Below are positions 34,143 to 41,689 of a DNA stretch of 64,000 bases, piece by piece; the stretch's first letter is position 1, and each line of letters begins with the position of its first letter. Source of the stretch: Edaphobacter sp. 4G125 (GTDB taxonomy: Bacteria; Acidobacteriota; Terriglobia; Terriglobales; Acidobacteriaceae); the NCBI RefSeq assembly GCF_014274685.1, contig NZ_CP060393.1, forward strand, positions 1,423,501-1,487,500. Reading direction: 5' to 3'. The notes beneath the pieces are model-generated. The model worked only from the letters and a program-made list of their open reading frames with translations. It was not told the origin of the DNA and did not search any database. Both the position numbers and the translations under genes were made by a program.

Positions 34143-34405
34143 TCTCCATCCTCCGCAGCGCTGGGATCATAAACCTCCGGAGCTGGTAGCAGCTCCCGCG
34201 CTACGTCTTCATCTCTTCGATGTACCATCAATCGCGCCCGAAATGCTGCCCCAAGCAGCTGGTTCGCGCTCTCGCCGTGCAGAAAACACTCCAGACCGGC
34301 GGCCTCTAGCATCCCTTTAGCCATTTGCGCTTCGATGGGGTCCTCAAAACGTGCTACGGCTACATACTGTTCGGGATCGAATCCTGCTGCCGTTAGTTCG
34401 TTCAT
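34139..34405 (-). CDS. DUF2007-type small protein
   Basis: The 88-residue product has the DUF2007 pattern: FDPEQYVAVARFEDPIEAQMAKGMLEAAGLECFLHGE...AAFRARLMVHRRDEDVARELL, a ferredoxin-like small domain resembling a signal-transduction PII/ACT-like module. ATG 34405 lies eight bases after the DUF3108 gene stop, and its stop overlaps the queC start. The three genes probably form one message. The function is unknown. Confidence 0.8.
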   Translation of the reverse strand: MNELTAAGFDPEQYVAVARFEDPIEAQMAKGMLEAAGLECFLHGESANQLLGAAFRARLMVHRRDEDVARELLPAPEVYDPSAAEDGE

Positions 34406-34413
34406 TCCATCCC

Positions 34414-35229
34414 TCACTTTGTCTCGTAAGACTGGAGTCGCGCCGTAATCGTGCCCCAGAACAGGCTGGCCCGTACCTGCACCGGAATATGACGGGCATC
34501 GTCCGTGTACCAGATCCAAATCTTGCCGCGGTTCTTCACAATACCTTCATCAGCGGTCGGTTGAACCCGTATCGTCTGGAACGTCCCGGCAGGAGTTTTA
34601 ATCTCCTCTTTGGCCTCAACCTTCATCGTTACAGTGACCGTTCGCATGGAGTCTGCCAGCGGAAACCGGAAGTCCTGTCCGACAACCAGCGGATGCGAGC
34701 CCACATAAAAGATCGCAGACAGGGAATCTGTGACGCAGGCAGGAATGGAGGCCGAAAGCTGTTTCGTCGTTCCCTTTACCAGATTGCGCTCCACCAGCGA
34801 CTGTTTTCCTTGGTTGTAATTGAAGCTCAGATCACTGGAAATCTTTCTTCGGCCTTCCAACGTCTGCTTCGAAAAACCGCCTGAGCAACCCGTTTTTGTA
34901 TCGAAAGACGATTGAAACTTATCCACAACTGGGAAGAGCATCGTCACTCCACCGACAGTATCCGCCGTGGCCGAAATCTTCTGGGTGGTGCCCTGTAGTT
35001 CTGTCTGGATGACAGCCACTGCTGCCGTAAATACTCGCCAGTCCACCGAGTAAGTCAGGGTCTGTTTTGTAGGAAAGACGTACCCGGCAGGAGGAGGTTC
35101 CAGCGTGGGAATCGGTCCCGTCTGCGGCGGAGAAGGGAAGAGACGCTGCGTCAGCGACTGTGCCGTACAAACCGTGCACGCCAGCCAGAACAGGACAGGG
35201 AGAAAAAAGATCGTGGAACGTTTCGACAG
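34414..35229 (-). CDS. DUF3108 secreted protein, probable CTG start
   Basis: The conserved part (DWRVFTAAVAVIQTELQG...GTFQTIRVQPTADEGIVKNRGKIWIWYTDDARHIPVQV) fits DUF3108, a periplasmic beta-sheet domain. The frame stays open upstream of the first GTG (35046) and encodes a signal peptide (KRSTIFFLPVLFWLACTVCTA) and a Pro-rich linker, so the gene must start earlier. No ATG, GTG or TTG was found in frame there; CTG 35229 has GGTGAG six bases upstream and directly precedes the signal peptide. With it the protein has 271 residues. It leads the DUF2007-queC unit. Confidence 0.7.
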   Translation of the reverse strand: MSKRSTIFFLPVLFWLACTVCTAQSLTQRLFPSPPQTGPIPTLEPPPAGYVFPTKQTLTYSVDWRVFTAAVAVIQTELQGTTQKISATADTVGGVTMLFPVVDKFQSSFDTKTGCSGGFSKQTLEGRRKISSDLSFNYNQGKQSLVERNLVKGTTKQLSASIPACVTDSLSAIFYVGSHPLVVGQDFRFPLADSMRTVTVTMKVEAKEEIKTPAGTFQTIRVQPTADEGIVKNRGKIWIWYTDDARHIPVQVRASLFWGTITARLQSYETK

Positions 35230-35344
35230 AGCTAACTCACCGGGATTGGAATGGATGGGGTATTCGAACCGCCATAAAACTCGTTCACTGCCATCACTTA
35301 AAGAGTTTCTAAACCTCTGAGAATCGCTCTCCGGCGATCTTCAC

Positions 35345-35902
35345 CTACCTTAGCAGCAGAAGACGGGCTGCCAGCACGGCATAAAGAGCTGCAGCACCCA
35401 TAAGGGCATTGTACTCGCGGTGATGCAGGTATCTCTCCCGCGAAAATCTTCCCGCCGGAAGGTCGTTCTTTGCCGCAGTCAGCCGGGGAAGTAGTCGCGG
35501 CACTTGGCGGGCATATTCCTCAAATCCGGCAAAATGAGAGCGCAGATACTCCTCCTCCGAGCGAATCGTCGGCAGATAGATCCCCAGGAACCCCGCCGCA
35601 AGCGCCACAAAAATCACCCAGCTCCCCGACGCCCACGCAAAGCCGAAAGCAATCATCATCGAACCCAGGTACAGCGGATTCCGCGTATAGGCATATGGGC
35701 CGGTCTGAGTCAGTTCTGCGTTCTTCTTCACATATCCGGCGGCATAGCCCCGCAACCACACCCCTGGAACCACCAGCAACAGGCTCAAAGCCATCAATTT
35801 CCACGTCGGCCGCGCCAGCCACAGAAATGCCACTGCGAATACAAATCCCAAAGGCACCCGGATACGTTGCGCAATGCGCTGCCAACTCGTTCGTTCACTC
35901 AC
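35345..35902 (-). CDS. Isoprenylcysteine carboxylmethyltransferase-family membrane protein
   Basis: The 185-residue protein has about five hydrophobic segments and the family core LTQTGPYAYTRNPLYLGSMMIAFGFA, then EEEYLRSHFAGFEEYARQVPRLLPR. Bacterial members methylate small lipids or phospholipid-like substrates at the membrane; the true substrate is unknown. It is separated from the DUF3108 start by 115 bases and from the next gene by a repeat (35933-35993). Confidence 0.85.
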   Translation of the reverse strand: MSERTSWQRIAQRIRVPLGFVFAVAFLWLARPTWKLMALSLLLVVPGVWLRGYAAGYVKKNAELTQTGPYAYTRNPLYLGSMMIAFGFAWASGSWVIFVALAAGFLGIYLPTIRSEEEYLRSHFAGFEEYARQVPRLLPRLTAAKNDLPAGRFSRERYLHHREYNALMGAAALYAVLAARLLLLR

Positions 35903-35932
35903 TCGTCTACCTTACCTTAGCAACCATAAATT

Positions 35933-35993
35933 GGGTGCCCTATCTTCGGCTCGCGTAGCGAGACTAAGGTGGGGCATTCGCGCTAGACGCGAA
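35933..35993. repeat. Palindrome-rich intergenic repeat
   Basis: GGGTGCCC, a CTCGCGTAGCGAG palindrome, AAGGTGGGGC and a TTCGCGCTAGACGCGAA palindrome follow one another in the 93-base gap. The arrangement is typical of short dispersed repeats, but no second full copy was seen in the window. Confidence 0.4.
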
Positions 35994-35995
35994 CC

Positions 35996-37081
35996 CTAGA
36001 GGGCCATCTCGTCAAAACCATCGAGTAATCCCATTGCCGCTTCCACAACCTCCTCCACCGTAATCGCTAGTAGTCCAGCCTCCGGTTCGTTCAGTCTTCT
36101 GTGATCGCGACGCTCGCCTCCATGGCGCAGCACACGTGCCTGTGTTCCATATGGACCATTCCGCGCAGGGTCTGTCGGCCCAAACAACGCCACAACGGAA
36201 CGTTCCAGCGCGGCAGCCAGATGGAGTGGCCCTGTATCTCCAGCAATCACCACACTTGCTCGCCGCGTCAGTTCAATCAGCTGCGGAAGGTTCCCCGCCA
36301 CCGCCGTTGCATATCCTTCACTTGTTCCCACTACCTTTTGCGCGACTACATCGCCTTCTCTCGATGCATTGACGATCGACCGAATTCCGCGTCTCCCCAA
36401 CTCCGCTGCGACCGCCCCAAACCTCTCTGCTGGCCACTGCTTTGCTCCCCATCCTGCCGTTGGAGCCAGTAGCGCAAACCCGTCCTTTGCATCAGCAAGG
36501 GACTTCGACAAAACCGCATCACACGCCCGTGCCGCTTGTTCGGAGACAGCAAACCTTACCTGAGCTGGTTGCAGTTTCTCCCCCACAGCTCCGCCAAGTA
36601 ACTCGCATCCCTGCTCGATTACGTGGGGCATTCTCGACTCGATGCGTTTGCCATATAGCCACCGTGCAGGCCGTTCCTTCGGGTCCTCAGGACCGACTAA
36701 ATTCCCAGCTCGGGACATCCGCCCGATCACTGCCGATCGGATCGACCCCTGCATATCGACACACAGGTCAAATCCTTCTGCAAGCATCTCCCCGCGTAAC
36801 GTGGCAATTGCCTTGATTGTCTCCATGGAGACTGGCCGCCGCTTCCACTCTCGCGTTGCAGCCAGGATTGTCCTGTCCACCAGCGGCCTTCCCGAAGCCA
36901 ACTCCGCAGCCTCCAGCAACGGAAGCCAGCGAGATTCTACCACCCACCCAATCTCCCATGCTGGATGTCGTTCGCGAAGCGCTGCCACTGCGGGCATCGT
37001 GTGCAGAATATCGCCCATCGCACCGATCCGCACGATCAGTACGCGTCGTGGCTCTCCTTGCATGTCGTTCCGGTTTGCCAA
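35996..37081 (-). CDS. Glycosyltransferase family 9, lipopolysaccharide heptosyltransferase-like
   Basis: The 361-residue protein starts near RVLIVRIGAMGDILHTMPAVAALR, the family 9 N-terminal loop with the conserved Asp, and has the nucleotide-sugar block VVIAGDTGPLHLAAALERSVVALFGPTDPARNGPYG. WaaC-type enzymes add heptose to Kdo-lipid A. The neighbours kdtA and lpxK upstream on the same strand support a core-oligosaccharide role. TTG 37081 is taken as start; ATG 37063 is possible. It lies 12 bases after lpxK. Confidence 0.88.
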   Translation of the reverse strand: MANRNDMQGEPRRVLIVRIGAMGDILHTMPAVAALRERHPAWEIGWVVESRWLPLLEAAELASGRPLVDRTILAATREWKRRPVSMETIKAIATLRGEMLAEGFDLCVDMQGSIRSAVIGRMSRAGNLVGPEDPKERPARWLYGKRIESRMPHVIEQGCELLGGAVGEKLQPAQVRFAVSEQAARACDAVLSKSLADAKDGFALLAPTAGWGAKQWPAERFGAVAAELGRRGIRSIVNASREGDVVAQKVVGTSEGYATAVAGNLPQLIELTRRASVVIAGDTGPLHLAAALERSVVALFGPTDPARNGPYGTQARVLRHGGERRDHRRLNEPEAGLLAITVEEVVEAAMGLLDGFDEMAL

Positions 37082-37093
37082 GCGCTCATTCTC

Positions 37094-38131
37094 TCATGAC
37101 CGTTCCGGTGCTTTTCTGCGGTCCAGTTCCGAAACCATGCTGATCAGTTGTGCCATTGATTCCTTTTCGTTGATCAGTTCGACTTGCAAACGGGCTAGGA
37201 TCACCGGTCCTACTGCTTCCAGGCGCTGAAGCATCGGAGCAGTAAGCTTCACGGCATCTTTTTCGGTGGTTACAAAACCGTTGGCTCCCTTTTGCCGAGC
37301 TTCCTCCAACAGCCTCGATATATCGCGCTCCTGGTAGCGATAGTGATCCGGGAAAACAACCGTATCCAGCGCTTCATACCGCGAGCTCTTTAGCATCTGG
37401 CTGAAGTTCTCCGGCCGTGCAATCCCACAGAACGCCAGCGGCAGCGTCGGCAGCGTGCTTTCCTTTTCTGCCAGGCTTAAAGTTCTGCGAATCGTCCAGA
37501 CAGCGAATCCATTCCCTCGATCCTGCAAATCTTCGAGAGCCTGTTTCAATTGCGCAGCTTCGTCTTCGCGAACGACAACAACGTCCGCTTCGCTGACTGC
37601 TGTCAGCGGTTCACGAAGATTTCCTGCCGGCAGTAACACATCGTTGAGATCGTCCACCGTAAGCAGCACGATATCGATATTGCGCGACAGTCTCAGGTGT
37701 TGAAACCCATCATCCAGCAGGTGGACTCCAATTCTGTCGCCGCGCCACTCCTGTTCCGCGAGAAGTCCCGCGCGATAACGTTCGACTCCAGCAAATACGG
37801 GAACGCCCGTACGCTGCGCCAGCAGCACAGGTTCATCTCCATGCCATGCCGGATCATCGAACGGCTCGACTCGTTCCACCAGGTTCGAAGCGCGTCCATA
37901 TCCGCGTGTCAGGATACTCACACCATAGCCTCGACGCCGCAGAATCCCCGCCAGCATCGCCACCATCGGAGTTTTACCCGCTCCACCCGCCGAGACACTT
38001 CCGATGCTGATCACCGGCGAAGACAGCCGGTTTCGCTTCAGCCATCCCCAGCGATACATCCTGCGCTTTATGGTCACGATTGCGCCGTACAGCGGCGACA
38101 ACGGAATCAGCCAGCTTCTCCGTGCATTCAT
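37094..38131 (-). CDS. lpxK: Tetraacyldisaccharide 4'-kinase LpxK
   Basis: The 345-residue protein has the membrane-associated N-terminus LSPLYGAIVTIKRRMYRWGW, the P-loop GSVSAGGAGKTPMVAMLA, GYGVSILTRGYGR, LLDDGFQHLRLSRNIDIVLLT and FPDHYRYQERDI, all LpxK hallmarks. It phosphorylates the lipid A precursor at the 4' position at the inner membrane. GAGG precedes ATG 38131. It lies three bases after kdtA and is followed by a heptosyltransferase-like gene, a tight lipid A/Kdo/core unit. Confidence 0.95.
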   Translation of the reverse strand: MNARRSWLIPLSPLYGAIVTIKRRMYRWGWLKRNRLSSPVISIGSVSAGGAGKTPMVAMLAGILRRRGYGVSILTRGYGRASNLVERVEPFDDPAWHGDEPVLLAQRTGVPVFAGVERYRAGLLAEQEWRGDRIGVHLLDDGFQHLRLSRNIDIVLLTVDDLNDVLLPAGNLREPLTAVSEADVVVVREDEAAQLKQALEDLQDRGNGFAVWTIRRTLSLAEKESTLPTLPLAFCGIARPENFSQMLKSSRYEALDTVVFPDHYRYQERDISRLLEEARQKGANGFVTTEKDAVKLTAPMLQRLEAVGPVILARLQVELINEKESMAQLISMVSELDRRKAPERS

Positions 38132-38134
38132 CGT

Positions 38135-39433
38135 CTAGCCTCTATGCAATCGGCCCAATAGGCCCACAAGAGCGTCCAGAGTTCGTCTCGTCGCTCCTGC
38201 CTGTGCTGTAAATACTGCCTGGCCCCGCTGACCCATCTCTTTCGCGCCATTCTCGTTCATCAGCAGATCGGTGACTGCATTCGCTAAATCCGGTGCTGCA
38301 ACGATACGAACCGCTTTCGCGGCCTGCATCGACACAACAATCTCGCGAAAGTTCTCCCACGATTCTCCCATAATTATGGGAACTCCAAAACGTGCAGGCT
38401 CCAACGGATTGTGTCCTCCCATCGGCACCAGGCTGCCCCCCACAAACGCCGCTGTTCCCAAGGAGTACACCGATGCCAGATCTCCAATCGTATCCAGCAA
38501 AATCACTCCCTCCTGACCCAGTGAAACTTCTCCTGGCTGCAACTTGCTTGCGCGGACGACATCAAATCCGGCCGCTTCTACCAGTCCCGCAACAATATCG
38601 AACCGTTCCGTCCGCCGCGGAGCCAGAATCAACACCGCCTCCGGTGTCACCTCTAGCACCTTCGTCCATGCCTCCAGCAGCATCTTCTCTTCGCCATCCA
38701 ATGTGCTCCCTGCGACCAGGACCTTCGCTCCAGCAGGAATCTTCTCTCGCAGCAAGGCCGTCATCGCGCTCTCACCCGCGGCCTTGATGTCGTACTTCAG
38801 GTTCCCGCTTGTGCGAACCCGTTCTTCCGGAGCCCCTATCTCCACCAGCCGTGTCGCTGTCTCCTCACTCTGCGCTAAGAACAATGAGACGTGTTTCAGA
38901 AGCGGTTTCCATAGCGCTCTCAATCGCCGATATCGAGGAAACGACCGGTCCGATACACGCGCATTGATCACTGCAATAGGAATCCCCTCGTTTGCGCACT
39001 CCTGCATCAAATTCGGCCACAACTCGCTCTCCATCAGAACCAGAAGCTCAGGGCCCAGCGTCTTCAAATACCTCCGTACCAACACAGCGAAGTCCAGAGG
39101 CAGATAGAACACCGGCGACTCCCCGCCCAGCCGCTCACGCGCCAGCTTCTGCCCCGTCTCTGTGGTAGTGGAGACAGCAATCACCCAACCCGGAAGCGCC
39201 TTGCGCATCTCCCGTATCAACTCGGTTGCAGCCACCACTTCGCCCACAGAGACCGCGTGCAGCCAGATCGTTCTACGCCCCGCGACAGCGCTCCTCAGTT
39301 CGTCAGGAATCCTTCCCAGGCGCCCAGCCAGCCCTGCGCGATACCGTCCACTGGTTGCCATCCGCAGCAGCCACCATGGAGCGCCCAAAATCAGAACGAG
39401 CGCCAGCAGCGCGCTATAAATCGCCAGAATCAA
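38135..39433 (-). CDS. kdtA: Kdo transferase KdtA/WaaA
   Basis: The 432-residue protein has an N-terminal membrane anchor (MILAIYSALLALVLILGAPWWLL), the catalytic block TIWLHAVSVGEVVAATELI, LLVLMESELWPNLM, and the C-terminal GT-B nucleotide-sugar block VGGSLVPMGGHNPLEPARFGVPIIMG. It transfers Kdo from CMP-Kdo to lipid IVA. The start is TTG 39433 with GGGAG about ten bases upstream. It heads the kdtA-lpxK-glycosyltransferase unit; kdsC at 12181 serves the same pathway. Confidence 0.95.
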   Translation of the reverse strand: MILAIYSALLALVLILGAPWWLLRMATSGRYRAGLAGRLGRIPDELRSAVAGRRTIWLHAVSVGEVVAATELIREMRKALPGWVIAVSTTTETGQKLARERLGGESPVFYLPLDFAVLVRRYLKTLGPELLVLMESELWPNLMQECANEGIPIAVINARVSDRSFPRYRRLRALWKPLLKHVSLFLAQSEETATRLVEIGAPEERVRTSGNLKYDIKAAGESAMTALLREKIPAGAKVLVAGSTLDGEEKMLLEAWTKVLEVTPEAVLILAPRRTERFDIVAGLVEAAGFDVVRASKLQPGEVSLGQEGVILLDTIGDLASVYSLGTAAFVGGSLVPMGGHNPLEPARFGVPIIMGESWENFREIVVSMQAAKAVRIVAAPDLANAVTDLLMNENGAKEMGQRGQAVFTAQAGATRRTLDALVGLLGRLHRG

Positions 39434-39474
39434 CCGAAAGGCTCTCCCTTGCTTTACCGGGTGTATCAGCGAAG

Positions 39475-40164
39475 ATGATAATCAACTTGCCTATGAAGTC
39501 CTACTTTTTCCGTACGTTACGAAGGTCACTAGCGTTCCTGGCCGTCATGGTTTTCCCTCTGGCAGCAGCTCATGCCGGTAGCAAAAAAGCTCCTCCCGTG
39601 CGGCCCGCGCGCGAATATCCTGCCTACGACGCCCACCCTCAGGAGCACGTCACCGTCGCGATCGACCCCTGCACCGAACCTCGCGACTGCGACTTTTTCC
39701 GGCTTCCTTACATCCGTCACTCTCTCATACCAGTCCGGGTCATCATCACCAACGACAGCGATGCCGCTCTCAACCTTGAGGAGGTGCGGATGCAGTTCAT
39801 CTCCGCCAATAACGACAAGCTTCCCGCTGCCACTCTCGACGACATCAACCGCCGCCTCTTCTCCACCAAAGAAGCCAAGGGAACCAAAGTTCCTCTCATT
39901 CCGCTCACCATCCACCACCCACCCGTCGACAAAAAGATCACCCAGGACGATCAGGACTTTGGCTTTCCTTCCACAACCGTCGCCCCCCATTCCACCGTGG
40001 GCGGTTACCTCTTCTACGATGTCAAGGGTCTCGACGATCCGCCCCTCAAAGGTGCCGAGATCTATGTCAAGATGATCCACACTGCCGCAGGAAAGGAGCT
40101 CTTCGCCTTCTCTATCCCCTTCAACAAGTGGTTTGCGGCCAAATCCGGAGCTTCTAGTCGTTAG
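39475..40164 (+). CDS. Secreted protein of unknown function
   Basis: The 229-residue product has a signal peptide (FRTLRRSLAFLAVMVFPLAAAHA) and a mature domain with PAYDAHPQEHVTVAIDPCTEPRDCDFFRLPYIRHSLIPVRVIITND, then strand-rich sequence resembling an immunoglobulin-like periplasmic fold, ending FAFSIPFNKWF. Two Cys (DPCTEPRDC) could form a disulfide. ATG 39475 and ATG 39493 both suit the signal peptide; neither has a strong ribosome binding site. It is divergent from kdtA with only 41 bases between. I do not recognise a family. Confidence 0.7.
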   Translation: MIINLPMKSYFFRTLRRSLAFLAVMVFPLAAAHAGSKKAPPVRPAREYPAYDAHPQEHVTVAIDPCTEPRDCDFFRLPYIRHSLIPVRVIITNDSDAALNLEEVRMQFISANNDKLPAATLDDINRRLFSTKEAKGTKVPLIPLTIHHPPVDKKITQDDQDFGFPSTTVAPHSTVGGYLFYDVKGLDDPPLKGAEIYVKMIHTAAGKELFAFSIPFNKWFAAKSGASSR

Positions 40165-40281
40165 CGCAACAGCCTCGTCCATCTTCCAAGTGGAGCGACA
40201 AAGAATTCCTTATTTTCTTCTAAACCGTTTAACGCTCATAGATTAAACTGGCAAACCTGAACGTAAATCCAAGGAGAACCT

Positions 40282-41076
40282 GTGCGAAGAAGAAACTTTC
40301 TCAAAGCTGCGCTCGCTACCACGGCTGCGTCCCTCACTACCACGGCTGCGACTGCACAAACCTCTAACTCCCCACGAGAGTATTACCAGTTTCGTAAATA
40401 CATGCTGCGTAGCGGCCCCCAGACGCGCCTGGCCGACCAGTTCTTCTCCTCGGCACTGATTCCTGCGCTCAATCGCCTTGGCCTCTCTCCCATCGGCGCC
40501 TTTCGCGTAGAGTTCGGTCCTCAGACACCTACCATCTATCTGCTTATTCCTGGCACAAATCTTGAAACTCTTGTCGACGTCGATCTCCTGCTCGCCAAAG
40601 ATAGTGAGTTTCTCAAAGCGGCCGAACCCTTCTGGAGTGCCCCTGCAAAAGAGCCTTCCTTCGAGCGCATCGAAAGCACGTTGCTCAAATCTTTCGAGGG
40701 TTGGCCAAAGCTTGTTGTACCCGCCGCTGCTGCCAAAAAGGAAAAACGCATCTTTCAGCTCCGTACCTACGAAAGCCCCACTCTTGCCGATCACGTCCGC
40801 AAGGTCGAGATGTTCCATCACGGCGAATTCGAATTCTTCCGTCGTTCGGGATGTGGTCAGGTCTTTTTTGGTGACGGGCTTATCGGTCCCAATCTGCCCA
40901 AACTGACCTATATGCTTACTTTTCCTGATCTCGAAGCCCTCAACGCTGGATGGGACCGTTTCCGCGCCGATCCGGATTGGAAGAAGCTCTCCGCTGATCC
41001 TCGCTATAGCTTCGAAGCAATCGTAAGCAACGTTGACAGCCTTGTCCTTTCTCCCGCGCCGTATTCTCAGGTTTAG
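40282..41076 (+). CDS. NIPSNAP-family protein with Tat-like signal
   Basis: GTG 40282 follows AAGGAG by five bases. The 264-residue product starts MRRRNFLKAALATTAASLT (twin-arginine type) and contains two NIPSNAP ferredoxin-like modules: YYQFRKYMLRSGPQTRLADQFFSSALIPALNRLGLSPIGAF and RIFQLRTYESPTLADHVRKVEMFHHGEFEFFRRSGC...LTYMLTFPDLEAL. NIPSNAP domains are small dimeric alpha-beta folds of uncertain role; secreted ones are common in acidobacteria and planctomycetes. It stands alone and is followed by a 613-base repeat-rich gap. The large minus-strand frame across it is a shadow. Confidence 0.85.
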   Translation: MRRRNFLKAALATTAASLTTTAATAQTSNSPREYYQFRKYMLRSGPQTRLADQFFSSALIPALNRLGLSPIGAFRVEFGPQTPTIYLLIPGTNLETLVDVDLLLAKDSEFLKAAEPFWSAPAKEPSFERIESTLLKSFEGWPKLVVPAAAAKKEKRIFQLRTYESPTLADHVRKVEMFHHGEFEFFRRSGCGQVFFGDGLIGPNLPKLTYMLTFPDLEALNAGWDRFRADPDWKKLSADPRYSFEAIVSNVDSLVLSPAPYSQV

Positions 41077-41102
41077 AGGCAAGTTAGCATCATAAAAACT
41101 AA

Positions 41103-41160
41103 TGTCATCCTGAGTGCAGCAGGCTGCGGTTTTCGGAGTCGAAGGATCTGCGGTTGTGTC
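41103..41160 (+). repeat. GTCATCCTGAG-type repeat (diverged copy)
   Basis: It begins GTCATCCTGAGTGCAGC and continues to GAGTCGAAGGATCTGCGG. It is related to the copies at 59591-59640 and 61491-61562 on the opposite strand (AAGGATCTGC, TGAGCG and GTCAT blocks in the same order). Confidence 0.6.
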
Positions 41161-41191
41161 GTTCAATAAACCATTGTTTTCTCAAGGTGGG

Positions 41192-41235
41192 ATCCTCCAC
41201 TCGCAGCCGTTGTAAAGTGGCTGCGAGTGGAGGAT
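41192..41235. other. Perfect 17-pair intergenic hairpin
   Basis: ATCCTCCACTCGCAGCC (41192-41208) pairs with GGCTGCGAGTGGAGGAT (41219-41235) around a ten-base loop, between two copies of the GTCATTCTGAGCG repeat. It could act as a bidirectional terminator or be part of the repeat array; no T-run is adjacent. Confidence 0.6.
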
Positions 41236-41281
41236 TCCATCGCCGTTTCTCATCTGTGAAATCCTGCCATTGCTGCCTACC

Positions 41282-41316
41282 GTCATTCTGAGCGGAGCGA
41301 AGAATCCCCGTATTCA
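41282..41316 (+). repeat. GTCATTCTGAGCG-type repeat
   Basis: It begins GTCATTCTGAGCGGAGCGA and continues AGAATCCCCGTATTCAT. It is the closest relative in this window of the copy translated inside nrdJ at 2016-2060. Confidence 0.65.
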
Positions 41317-41355
41317 TCTCTCTGAAAGCACACTTCACAAACCCGCCCTCCGACA

Positions 41356-41547
41356 CCTGTCAAGCCCTAAACTCGAATAAGTAACTGAATACAATAAACT
41401 TATTCATTGCGAACTCATCCTGTTGTAACTTCTATAATGGAAGTAGCGTTGGAAGAGCTCCTCGAAGAGATCAAAACAGTCTGCGCGTGGCAAGTCCGAG
41501 CCTAAAGTATCTGGATCGAATACTTTGCGCAAAAAGGATAGGGGGGC
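41356..41547 (+). repeat. Composite dispersed repeat, copy B
   Basis: It runs from CCTGTCAAGCCC to AGGGGGG, with TTGCGA (41407-41412), 20 bases, TATAAT (41433-41438), and GAATACTTTGCGC (41518-41530). Order and spacing equal copies A and C. It points towards dxs, whose start is 143 bases downstream. Confidence 0.7.
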
Positions 41548-41689
41548 CTCTAATATTCCGCTTCCACGTCCGAGGCCGTATACTCAGAAACTGCCATAAG
41601 AAGACCGAAGAGTCCTCAGGCTGTCAGTAGCGTCCAATCTCAAGGATCGACTCTAAGAGACTAGGATTTTGCATCTTTCAGGAAGTCAG

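Noticed and set aside
40243..41166. A 307-codon minus-strand frame over the NIPSNAP gene
   Set aside because: No ribosome binding site or family motif; the plus strand encodes an intact Tat-type NIPSNAP protein.
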